This document shows positions 36,160-42,366 of a stretch of DNA of 42,366 nucleotides, piece after piece. Under the pieces are notes generated by a model. It searched no databases. It saw nothing but the letters and a program-made list of their open reading frames with translations, and was not told the DNA's origin. Source of the stretch: JAKOQB01 sp036824465 (lineage in GTDB: Bacteria; Pseudomonadota; Gammaproteobacteria; Burkholderiales; Burkholderiaceae_F); assembly GCA_036824465.1 (NCBI GenBank), contig DAITAC010000028.1, positions 1 to 42,366 of the forward strand, written 5' to 3'. Position 1 is the stretch's first letter; each line of letters starts with the position of its first letter. The position numbers and the translations under genes are program-made.

Positions 36160-37056
36160 CTACGTCCGTAGCGGCTGCGGCGCCGCGTCCTGACTGGTCG
36201 TTCCGATGCGCTCGTACTCGGCGATGACCTGGGCACCGAGCAGCAGCAAGGTCGCCGCGAGCTCCAGGCTTAACAGCACGACGATCGACGTTGTCAGCGA
36301 TCCGTAGACGACAGTGACCTGTGACAACGTGCCGAAGTACCAGACCAGGACGTGGCGGGTGATCTCCCAAAGCACGGTTGCCGCGATGCCGCCGATCAGC
36401 GCGTGTCGCCATGACCGCCGACCCACCGGCATGACGAGGTAGATCGACGTAAGCACGAGAATCTCTCCCATGACTCCCACGAGGTAAAGCAGCGCGCCTG
36501 AAAGCCCTCGAAGCGACCAGTTGCGACCGAGAAAATTGATGCTCTCCGCGCCAATCGCCTGCAGCGAACCCGACACCAGCGTCACCAGCAGCAGGCCCAA
36601 TCCCAGGAACAAGATGTAGCAATAAGGAATCACGGCCGATATCAGAAGGCGGCGCCGTCGAATGGCCACCCGGTGCAGGAAGATGACCGACATCGCGCTT
36701 TCCAGCACCCTGAAGGCGAGTGAGCTAAAAAAGATCATCGTCGCCAGCAGCACCCAACCGATCACGCCGCGATGATCCAGGAAGCGGGCCAGTTCCGCGA
36801 TTACGGCCGTCGATTGTCCGGGGATCAGCCATTCCAGATAACGACCCAACGTGGCGAGCAGTTCGCCCTGGTCGATGATCTGGGATAGCGCGATCAGCAC
36901 AAGGATCAGCAACGGCACGATGGACAGCAGCGTGTAGTAGGCAACGGCGCCTGCCAGAAGCAATCCCTGGTTGGCGCGAAAGGCGCGCAGGACACTCAAG
37001 GTGAAAGCGCCCGGGTGCGCCATCACATACGTTGCCTGTCTCCCGAAAGGTCGCAT
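36160..37056 (-). CDS. YihY/BrkB-family inner-membrane protein
   Basis: 298 residues from the ATG at 37056 (a TTG at 37098 would add 14). Six membrane helices: the motif ANQGLLLAGAVAYYTLLSIVPLLILV starts the first, then GVIGWVLLATMIFFSSLAF, AVIPYCYILFLGLGLLLVTLVSG, LLYLVGVMGEILVLTSIYLVMP, HALIGGIAATVLWEITRHVL and VVYGSLTTSIVVLLSLELAATLLLLGAQVIAEY. The GxxAYYxLLSxxPLL and VYGSL motifs define the family. Formerly called ribonuclease BN, which is now known to be wrong; its true role is not established, with envelope homeostasis proposed. It lies behind its own space after a strong terminator, so it probably has its own promoter. Confidence 0.9.
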   Translation of the reverse strand: MRPFGRQATYVMAHPGAFTLSVLRAFRANQGLLLAGAVAYYTLLSIVPLLILVLIALSQIIDQGELLATLGRYLEWLIPGQSTAVIAELARFLDHRGVIGWVLLATMIFFSSLAFRVLESAMSVIFLHRVAIRRRRLLISAVIPYCYILFLGLGLLLVTLVSGSLQAIGAESINFLGRNWSLRGLSGALLYLVGVMGEILVLTSIYLVMPVGRRSWRHALIGGIAATVLWEITRHVLVWYFGTLSQVTVVYGSLTTSIVVLLSLELAATLLLLGAQVIAEYERIGTTSQDAAPQPLRT

Positions 37057-37096
37057 CAGTCGGCACCACACGCGGGGAACGGCAGGCGGCCGCCGC

Positions 37097-37132
37097 AAGA
37101 AAAAACGGCCGGGGGAAAAGTAACCCCGGCCG
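37097..37132 (-). terminator. Strong intrinsic terminator after the cysteine-repeat gene
   Basis: On the minus strand CGGCCGGGG, a 9-base loop, CCCCGGCCG, then TTTTTTCTT (plus-strand 37097-37105). It lies 55 bases after the stop at 37187 and separates this gene from YihY. Confidence 0.88.
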
Positions 37133-37186
37133 CAAACCTCGGTCTCTCACGCCACTCGCGAGCGGTCACGGAGACAGGCATCCATT

Positions 37187-37792
37187 TCAGGATTTGCCGA
37201 ACTGCACCTTCGCGTTGCCGACACATGCATCCTTCGTGGTACCCGCGAGTGCGTCGCACTTCTCGATCGCAACCTTGTATTCCGCATCGCGCTTGTCGGC
37301 GTTCGCATCCTTGCGCGCTTCGGCCTGCTTCGCCGCCGCGTCCTGGCTCGTATCGGCCGCGACGCGGTCGACCTTGGCGTTGGCCTTGCCCTTGATGAGC
37401 CCGGCTTTCGCCTCCTTCACGCACACGTCCTTGCGGTTGCCCGCCAGGTCGTCGCATTTTTCAATGGCGACGTTGTAGCTGGCTTGGGCGTGCGCAATAC
37501 GCGCGCTTTCACGTGCCTTTGGCGTATTCTCGTAGGCGGCTTTCGCGTCCGCCTTGGCGACACTGTCATTGCCCTTGGCTTGCGCAACACAGATGTCCTT
37601 GGCGTTTCCGCTCAGCGACGCGCATGCCTCCTTGTCGATCCTGTACTGCGCGTCGGCGTTCTTGTTCGCCATTGCGTAATTGTCCTTCGACATCGGCATC
37701 GAGGTGGATTTCGGCGCATACATCTGTGCCGCGCTGTGCCCGGCAAAACCCAGCCCGGCAGTTGCAAGTATTGCAATCATCAATTTGGACAT
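37187..37792 (-). CDS. Periplasmic cysteine-pair repeat protein
   Basis: 201 residues. Sec signal MSKLMIAILATAGLGFAGHSAAQ, then a Lys/Ala/Asp-rich helical protein with three repeats, each with a cysteine pair ten residues apart: IDKEACASLSGNAKDICV (about 51-68), AIEKCDDLAGNRKDVCV (about 107-123) and AIEKCDALAGTTKDACV (about 174-190). Each repeat is likely a helical hairpin closed by a disulfide, with charged helices (RESARIAHAQASY, QAEARKDANADKRDAEY) between. No known domain. GGGA lies 8 bases before the ATG, and a dyad-AGAC element is 176 bases upstream. Similar short secreted proteins in Burkholderiales have no assigned role. Metal or redox buffering is a guess only. Confidence 0.8.
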   Translation of the reverse strand: MSKLMIAILATAGLGFAGHSAAQMYAPKSTSMPMSKDNYAMANKNADAQYRIDKEACASLSGNAKDICVAQAKGNDSVAKADAKAAYENTPKARESARIAHAQASYNVAIEKCDDLAGNRKDVCVKEAKAGLIKGKANAKVDRVAADTSQDAAAKQAEARKDANADKRDAEYKVAIEKCDALAGTTKDACVGNAKVQFGKS

Positions 37793-37967
37793 GTAGTTCC
37801 CATGAGGTTCTAGTACGGAATCGGAAGGCCTATCGAAGGCCCGAAGCGCCAGGACTGCAGTTTTCACGGCTTGAAGAGCCACGACGTCGACGATTCGACG
37901 CGCGGGACCCTTATTCCGAATGGCGTGTTCTCCCTTTCATGTCGAACATAGGCGCGTTACCCCGTTG

Positions 37968-37986
37968 CGTCTGTTCGTTGGCGAAC
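37968..37986 (-). promoter_or_regulatory. Dyad-AGAC element, copy G
   Basis: GTTCGCCAACGAACAGACG on the minus strand, 176 bases upstream of the cysteine-repeat gene. Its dyad GTTCG/CGAAC is perfect. Confidence 0.55.
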
Positions 37987-38040
37987 CAACTCCCGCAGGC
38001 GATTCAGTCGCCACCGTCCATTCCTTCGATTTCGCATGGG

Positions 38041-38664
38041 TTATCCGAGATTCTCAGAAGCAAAGCCCCAATTGATCAATTTATCGAGCACGGCACTCAC
38101 ATAGTCTGCGCGGCGGTTCTGATAGTCGAGGTAGTACGCGTGTTCCCACACGTCGATGGCCAAGAGCGGTTTCACGCCCTTGGTCAGGGGCGTCTCCGCG
38201 TTGCCCGTCTTGACCACTCTCAGTTTTTCGGCTTCCAGCACGAGCCAGGCCCAGCCGCTGCCAAACTGGGTCGTCGCCGCCGTCGCCAGCTCCTTCTTGC
38301 ATGCGTCCAGACTGCCGAATGAAGCCTCGATCCTTTGCTTCAACGCGACGGGGGGCTCACCGCCACCCTTCGATCGCAAACTGTGCCAGTAGAAGGTGTG
38401 GTTCCACGTTTGCGCAGCATTGTTGAAGAGCGCGATCCTGTCGGCTTTGCCGGCGGTTTCGGCGATGAGTTTCGCCAGGGAAAGATCGGCGAACTCCGTA
38501 CCGGCTATCAGCTTGTTCAAGGCATCGACGTACCCCCTGTGGTGCTTGCCATAGTGGAACCCGATCGTCCTGGCGGAAATGATGGGCTCCAGCGCATCTT
38601 CCGCGTACGGCAGCGGCGAGAGAACATGCAGAGCTGATCTTTCAATCACGTGACTGTCAGTCAT
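38041..38664 (-). CDS. sodB: Superoxide dismutase, Fe type
   Basis: 207 residues; converts superoxide to oxygen and hydrogen peroxide. Metal ligands: His37 (IGFHYGKHHRGYVD), His89 (WNHTFYWHSL), Asp171 and His175 (DVWEHAYYLDY). The outer-sphere glutamine sits in the N-terminal half at Gln85 (FNNAAQTWNHTFYW), which favours iron over manganese. An N-terminal tail of about 12 residues precedes the usual start (HVLSPLPYAEDALEP). No signal peptide, so cytoplasmic. AAGGA lies before the ATG. The CHRD gene ends 81 bases upstream on the same strand, with a hairpin between. Confidence 0.95.
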   Translation of the reverse strand: MTDSHVIERSALHVLSPLPYAEDALEPIISARTIGFHYGKHHRGYVDALNKLIAGTEFADLSLAKLIAETAGKADRIALFNNAAQTWNHTFYWHSLRSKGGGEPPVALKQRIEASFGSLDACKKELATAATTQFGSGWAWLVLEAEKLRVVKTGNAETPLTKGVKPLLAIDVWEHAYYLDYQNRRADYVSAVLDKLINWGFASENLG

Positions 38665-38687
38665 TTTCTTTTCCTTTCCGGCTCAAC

Positions 38688-38736
38688 GAGGTCGGCCCGC
38701 GCCGATTCGCGACGCCGGCCGGTCATGCTCGACCTC
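38688..38736 (-). promoter_or_regulatory. Long inverted repeat between CHRD gene and sodB
   Basis: GAGGTCG (38688-38694) pairs with CGACCTC (38730-38736), enclosing a GC-rich centre that can fold further. It sits 23 bases before the sodB start and 10 bases after the CHRD stop. It may be a terminator without T-run or a structured sodB leader. Confidence 0.35.
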
Positions 38737-38745
38737 AACCCGTTG

Positions 38746-39189
38746 TCAGGGCTTCAGTTGTCCGCGTATCTCGCCTCCCGGATTGGCCGCCGTGTGGACG
38801 TTGACGTATAGATTTCCCGCCTTGAAGCTCGCCAGCTGCGCGTCGGTAAGCTTCGCGCCCGCGGGGACCGCATAGGCGTCTCCGCTCTTTGTCAGCGGGA
38901 TGATCACGGGTCCGTTCTTGCCGGCTGCCGCTTCGTGGATGTGCGCCGCCGTGCCGGCAATGCCGGTGGTCGTTACGCTTCCGCCAACCGATCCGTCAGC
39001 ACCGACCGTGATCATTCCGGTACCGGTCCCGGCACTCGTGACTGGCGGGACTTCCTGATCGCCCGCCAGTGTCACCTTGATGTCCGCTGCCGCAGCGATG
39101 CTCGAATACGAGCCGAATGCGGATATTGCAACGATCAACGCCGCGCTCAGCGGCAATAGCGCCCGTCTGGAAATCCTGTCGAGATTCAT
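38746..39189 (-). CDS. CHRD-domain secreted protein
   Basis: 147 residues. Signal peptide (LLPLSAALIVAISAFGSYSSIAAAA, cleavage near residue 35) and a single CHRD domain about 36-146: IKVTLAGDQEVPPVTSAGTGTG, MITVGADGSVGGSVTTTGIAGTAAHIHEAAAGKNGPVIIPL, and NLYVNVHTAANPGGEIRGQL. These match the 'G..EVPPV.T..G' start and 'YVNVHT...P.GEIRGQL' end of the family, first described in chordin. In bacteria the domain is found in secreted or periplasmic proteins of unknown function. GAGGAG lies 8 bases before the start at 39189, which also gives the correct signal peptide. Confidence 0.9.
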   Translation of the reverse strand: MNLDRISRRALLPLSAALIVAISAFGSYSSIAAAADIKVTLAGDQEVPPVTSAGTGTGMITVGADGSVGGSVTTTGIAGTAAHIHEAAAGKNGPVIIPLTKSGDAYAVPAGAKLTDAQLASFKAGNLYVNVHTAANPGGEIRGQLKP

Positions 39190-39321
39190 TGAAAACTCCT
39201 CATCTGCAATTGTGGGGATGAACAAGAAAAATCGACGATCTGCGCGCCAGTCAACCGGAACATTGGAGACATACGGGCACACCCGCCGACAGAAATCGGG
39301 AACTCAAGAGGACGATCGCAT

Positions 39322-39687
39322 TTACCCTTTCTTCCGATCGGCATCCTTCCCGGGAACTTTCGGCTGCGCGGAATCAGGCCGCGCCTTCGTCGGCGCCGGC
39401 GCTTCTTTCTTCGCTCGCCGCCGGCCCTCCTGTTCGGCCGCGATCATCTGTTGCCGCTCCTGTTCGGACTTTGGTGCCGCCGCAAGCGCGGCTGCGTCCA
39501 CCTTGCCCGCCGCGACGAATTTGCGTTCCGCTTCATTGAACTCGCGTGCGGCCTCGTAGTTGCCCTCGCCTTGCATGCGGCCCTTGTTCGTTTCCGAAGA
39601 TCCTGCATCGCTGTCGCGCCGATCCACGCTTTTCGCGCTGCCGGTCGAAGGAGTTTTGTTCAGATGCTCGTTGTTTGTCGGATCCAT
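39322..39687 (-). CDS. Small charged hypothetical protein
   Basis: 121 residues, Ala/Lys/Glu/Asp-rich, without signal peptide or membrane segment. An N-terminal polar part (MDPTNNEHLNKTPSTGSAKSVDRRDSD) leads to a recognisable middle, GRMQGEGNYEAAREFNEAERKFVAAGKVDAAALAA, then a basic Pro/Ala/Lys tail. The 'QGEGNY.AAR.FN.A...FV..GKV..AA..A.P' pattern occurs widely in small proteobacterial proteins of unknown function, often near stress genes. The ATG at 39687 has GGAG 9 bases upstream; METN at 39699 is an alternative. A dyad-AGAC element lies 215 bases upstream. Confidence 0.75.
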   Translation of the reverse strand: MDPTNNEHLNKTPSTGSAKSVDRRDSDAGSSETNKGRMQGEGNYEAAREFNEAERKFVAAGKVDAAALAAAPKSEQERQQMIAAEQEGRRRAKKEAPAPTKARPDSAQPKVPGKDADRKKG

Positions 39688-39901
39688 ATTTGTCTCCATA
39701 CGCGTTGGGGAGGGATTGGGAGTGATTCGAACCGTGTGCGGTCGCAGCTCCGGGGGTTGCGCAGATTGCAGTTGATCGTCGGGACTCGCATTCCCTCGAA
39801 TCGCAAGTGCATTCGTGAGAAGGCCGTCATGACTCACGCCAATCGTTTCCCACGGCATGAGCCAAGGTGATAATGCAAGTGTGTTCGATCAATCTCCTGT
39901 C

Positions 39902-39920
39902 GATCTGTGCGGTGGCGCGC
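39902..39920 (-). promoter_or_regulatory. Dyad-AGAC element, copy H (weak)
   Basis: GCGCGCCACCGCACAGATC on the minus strand, 215 bases upstream of the gene starting at 39687. It deviates from the consensus at positions 2 and 18. Confidence 0.4.
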
Positions 39921-40013
39921 ATAGCACGCACGGCATTGCGTGAGTCCAAGGTCGGAACGGCGCGGGTCGACAGGGCGCCCAGAGCAACTCTGGTGCGTGA
40001 TATCAGAGCGCAT

Positions 40014-40032
40014 GTGCGCCATTGCACAGAGA
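40014..40032 (+). promoter_or_regulatory. Dyad-AGAC element, copy I
   Basis: GTGCGCCATTGCACAGAGA, 59 bases upstream of the phasin start. The dyad arms GTGC/GCAC are perfect; the AGAC end reads AGAG. Confidence 0.45.
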
Positions 40033-40091
40033 GCTTTCAGTTTATGAATCAAGCTCGGCAACTTGCCGTGGCATCTCAACCAAGGATAGGA

Positions 40092-40583
40092 ATGAAACGT
40101 AATCCGCTCGGACATTCGTGCTACGCCCCGTTCATGCTATGGAACGACCTTGCCATGAAGACTGCGGAACTGATGCTGTCGTCGGCGCAGGTCATCGGCC
40201 ACCGGACGGGACGGATGGCGCTGGCCGGCCCTGCCCCGAACGCGCGCGACCGGCGCGAATTCGCATTGATGGGGCAGGAAAAGATCGAAGCAAGCGCGCA
40301 ATCCGCTCAGGCGATGGCCAGGCAAATGATGACCATGAACCAACCATTGGGCGTTCAGGCTTTCAAGAACATACGGCGGAGCACTGCGGCGTTCATGTCG
40401 TTGGCCAACAGCCGAACGCCAGGACAGTTGGTCGCGCGGCAAGCGGCGCTCGCACGGGCGCTGGGACAATCCGCCGTCAGCATTGCAGACGTTTCGAAGC
40501 GTGTCACCAGGCTAGCGCATCGCGGACTGAAGCCCATTCACGCCAAGGCCACCGCAAACGCGAAACGGCTTGCAAAGCGTTGA
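40092..40583 (+). CDS. Polyhydroxyalkanoate granule-associated phasin-like protein
   Basis: 163 residues. LWNDLAMKTAELMLSSAQVIGHRTGRMALAGP, then REFALMGQEKIEASAQSAQAMARQMM and ALGQSAVSIADVSKRVTRLAHRGLKPIHAKATANAKRL. The length, the amphipathic helices and the 'LWN.LA.KT.EMM..S.QVI..RT.RMA..GP.P...D..EF.LMG.EK..A..ES' pattern match the short phasin family seen in Burkholderiales PHA producers. Such proteins coat the carbon-storage granule surface. AAGGA lies 5 bases before the ATG at 40092; an in-frame start far upstream would add unrelated residues. The Lys-rich C-terminus may contact nucleic acid or membranes. No other PHA genes are in the window. Confidence 0.78.
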   Translation: MKRNPLGHSCYAPFMLWNDLAMKTAELMLSSAQVIGHRTGRMALAGPAPNARDRREFALMGQEKIEASAQSAQAMARQMMTMNQPLGVQAFKNIRRSTAAFMSLANSRTPGQLVARQAALARALGQSAVSIADVSKRVTRLAHRGLKPIHAKATANAKRLAKR

Positions 40584-41054
40584 CAGGCAATCCCTCGGAC
40601 TCCGTGCTGCTGCCGAATCGAAGCGGGCCCTGAGAAACAGACTAATTCTGTGGCTGCCCGGTTCACCTACTCCGGGGGCAAGCTCACTATGGTTGCACGA
40701 GGCGCACTGTCTGTTCGTCAGGATCCAAATAAGACCCGGTGACGGCGTGGATGCCCGGCATGGATTCAATCCCGATCCATCCCAGGTAGCTCGCTGGGGA
40801 CGGCCCACATTCTCGCTATGTACGACATCGCACCGACAACCGCTCAATGGTGCGTCATATTGATTGTGTTGTTGCCTGGCCCTAATGGACGCCGGTACGG
40901 GCGATGTGAGAACTTGCAGCCCCAAGGATGTGGTTCAGCGTCCTACGGATTTTTGAGAAGGCCTCGGGCGACTCCGGACTGTGTTGAGCGTTTGGGCTGA
41001 ATCCCGCGGTTCGACATTGGCTTCGGAATACGCAAATTTCTACAGGAGACATCC
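40584..41054. other. Intergenic before the crystallin gene
   Basis: 471 bases without a supportable gene. A degenerate dyad-AGAC copy may lie on the minus strand at 40709-40727 (right half ACGAACAGACA intact, left half lost). AGGAGA precedes the ATG at 41055. Confidence 0.45.
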
Positions 41055-42170
41055 ATGAATGCAATGTTTAGAAACGCGCTGGCGGTGGCCGGAGTGGCTT
41101 TCGCCGCGCAAGCGACCGCACAGGTCACCTTCTACGAACGCGAAGGCTTCGAGGGTCGGTCTTTCACCACCGAGAAACAGATCGGCAACTTCGAGCGCTT
41201 TGGCTTCAATGACCGCGCCTCGTCGGTCGTGGTTCTGCGCGACCGATGGGAGGTTTGCGAAGACGCCCGCTTCAGCGGTCGCTGCGTCGTCCTGCGTCCG
41301 GGCCGGTATCCGTCGCTGGCGGCGATGGGCTTGAACGACCGCGTTTCATCGGTTCGGGCCGTGAGCAGAAGCGCGCGCATCGATGACGATCGTTATGCGC
41401 CGGCGCCGGCTCCGGTGGCCGCACAGATTGCCTTCTACGAACGTGAAGGGTTTGAAGGCCGGTCTTTCACCACGGAGAAACAGGTCGGCAACTTCGAGCG
41501 CTTTGGCTTTAATGACCGCGCCTCGTCGGCCGTAGTTCTCGGCGACCTGTGGGAGGTTTGCGAAGACGCCCGATTCAGAGGTCGGTGCGTCATCCTGCGT
41601 CCGGGACGGTATCCGTCGTTGGCCGCGATGGGCTTGAACGACCGCGTTTCATCGGTGCGGACCGTGAGCAGAAACGCGCGCATCGATGACGATCGTTATG
41701 CGCCCGCTCCAGTTCCGGTCTACGACAGCCGTCGGCGCAGCAACGAGCGGCTGTACGAGGCGAACGTCACATCAGTGCGCGCGGTGCTCGGAACACCCGA
41801 GCAGCGATGCTGGGTCGAGCGCGAACAAGTTGTTCAGGACCGAAGCAGCGCCAATGTTCCCGGGGCGATTGTCGGCGCCGTCATCGGCGGAATTCTCGGT
41901 CACCAGGTCGGCGGCGGAAGCGGCAGGGACATCGCCACCGCCGGTGGCGCTGTCGCAGGGGCCGCGGTGGGTGCCAACGTCGGTCGCGACCGAGGCGGGC
42001 AGCAGGTGTCTACGCAAGACGTCCAGCGCTGCGAAAGCACGCCCAGCCAGGCCCGGCCCGATTATTGGGATGTCACCTACAACTTCCGAGGCCAGGAGCA
42101 TCGCGTCCAGATGACCGCTCCCCCCGGACCCACGGTCACCGTCAACGAGCGGGGTGAGCCCCGGTCGTAG
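41055..42170 (+). CDS. Secreted tandem beta/gamma-crystallin protein with glycine-zipper C-terminus
   Basis: 371 residues. Signal peptide to about residue 23 (AAQATAQ). Two beta/gamma-crystallin domains, about 24-113 and 125-214, each with FYEREGFEGRSFTTEKQ...NFERFGFNDRASS and WEVCEDARF.GRCV.LRPGRYPSLAAMGLNDRVSSVR; the two are about 90% identical. A linker (SRRRSNERLYEANVTSVRAV) leads to a glycine-zipper region about 270-320 (VPGAIVGAVIGGILGHQVGGG, GGAVAGAAVGANVG), as in outer-membrane 2TM proteins, then a Cys-containing YWDVTYNFRGQEHRVQM end. Crystallin domains often bind calcium, but the N/D-N/D-X-X-S/T-S sites here read NDRASS and NDRVSS, a plausible match. Probably an envelope protein tied to the outer membrane. 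AGGAGA precedes the start. Confidence 0.88.
   Translation: MNAMFRNALAVAGVAFAAQATAQVTFYEREGFEGRSFTTEKQIGNFERFGFNDRASSVVVLRDRWEVCEDARFSGRCVVLRPGRYPSLAAMGLNDRVSSVRAVSRSARIDDDRYAPAPAPVAAQIAFYEREGFEGRSFTTEKQVGNFERFGFNDRASSAVVLGDLWEVCEDARFRGRCVILRPGRYPSLAAMGLNDRVSSVRTVSRNARIDDDRYAPAPVPVYDSRRRSNERLYEANVTSVRAVLGTPEQRCWVEREQVVQDRSSANVPGAIVGAVIGGILGHQVGGGSGRDIATAGGAVAGAAVGANVGRDRGGQQVSTQDVQRCESTPSQARPDYWDVTYNFRGQEHRVQMTAPPGPTVTVNERGEPRS
41131..41703 (+). repeat. 303-base tandem duplication in the crystallin gene
   Basis: The segment beginning TCTACGAACG at 41131 recurs at 41434 with a period of 303 bases (101 codons). Both copies run through the RIDDDRYAPAP linker, so the duplication includes one crystallin domain plus linker. 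DNA identity is high, pointing to a recent event. Confidence 0.88.
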
Positions 42171-42204
42171 TGCGTGAAACAGACCTGACGCATCTGACCG
42201 ATCA

Positions 42205-42227
42205 AAGCGGCCCTTCGGGGCCGTTTT
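42205..42227 (+). terminator. Intrinsic terminator after the crystallin gene
   Basis: CGGCCC (42208-42213), TTCG loop, GGGCCG (42218-42223), then TTTT, 38 bases after the stop at 42170. Confidence 0.85.
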
Positions 42228-42366
42228 GCTTGGAAACTCGGGGCTGAGTCGGAGCGGTCATCACGCAATGCGAGGCCCGGTCAACGCCCGAACACCAGCG
42301 TCGTACTTGGAAGCTAGCCCAACTTGCGCAGTTCGAGCCCCGTTTGCAGAGAATTCGCGAGGCACG

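Noticed and set aside
35884..36171. 95-codon frame starting with a hydrophobic segment
   Set aside because: TTG start, no family resemblance and a second half with no protein-like pattern; described as uncertain in the intergenic entry only.

Overview
The window is a GC-rich scaffold piece of 42,366 bases with one run of 100 N at 5370-5469. Gene content points to a betaproteobacterium, probably Burkholderiales. The clues are a PEP-CTERM protein, a PHA phasin, a DUF3309 small protein, split MacA/MacB-type efflux genes, a pentose-phosphate operon and many small stress or envelope genes. The exact genus cannot be fixed from sequence alone. No rRNA, tRNA, CRISPR array or complete mobile element was seen; the only mobile trace is a short transposase remnant near the left end.

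Layout. 1-3.6 kb: transposase remnant, a small coiled-coil protein, a collagen-like lipoprotein with a short OmpA-like end, and a decayed GlsB/YeaQ-type gene. 3.6-5.9 kb: a FecR-domain protein whose Pro/Ala-rich tail is a tandem repeat interrupted by the assembly gap. 6.5-10.7 kb: a signalling block (hybrid histidine kinase, REC-PAS protein, two paralogous Crp/Fnr-type regulators). 11-13 kb: a PEP-CTERM surface protein, possibly behind an 18-codon leader ORF, and a second collagen-like lipoprotein. 13.7-24.6 kb: a tightly packed operon gnd-zwf-HAD-tal-tkt-pgm-glucoamylase-like-flavin disulfide oxidoreductase, most junctions being 4-base ATGA/GTGA overlaps. It links glucose-1-phosphate/glucose-6-phosphate to NAD(P)H formation and pentose interconversion. 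25-30 kb: an outer-membrane factor / MacA / ABC ATPase / permease efflux operon. 30.4-31.9 kb: DUF3309 plus a soluble PQQ-type sugar dehydrogenase-like lipoprotein. 32-35.5 kb: a small ORF, a candidate structured small RNA, a small hypothetical gene, an NADPH-dependent FMN reductase, and a divergent bacterial alternative oxidase. 36-39.7 kb: five minus-strand genes (YihY/BrkB membrane protein, a cysteine-repeat periplasmic protein, Fe-superoxide dismutase, a CHRD protein and a small charged protein). 40-42.2 kb: a phasin and a duplicated beta/gamma-crystallin protein with a glycine zipper.

Taken together the content looks like a stress and envelope island around a central NADPH-producing operon: superoxide dismutase, alternative oxidase, FMN reductase, efflux, phasin and surface proteins.

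Two unassigned signals stand out. First, a 19-base dyad element of the form GTKCGMYRNMGMACAGACS occurs at least nine times, always between genes. Each copy lies 60-320 bases upstream of a gene or RNA and points toward it, so it may mark a shared regulon. Second, a minus-strand RNA candidate at 32856-32949 has nested stems, exposed pyrimidine-rich anti-Shine-Dalgarno stretches and a textbook terminator.
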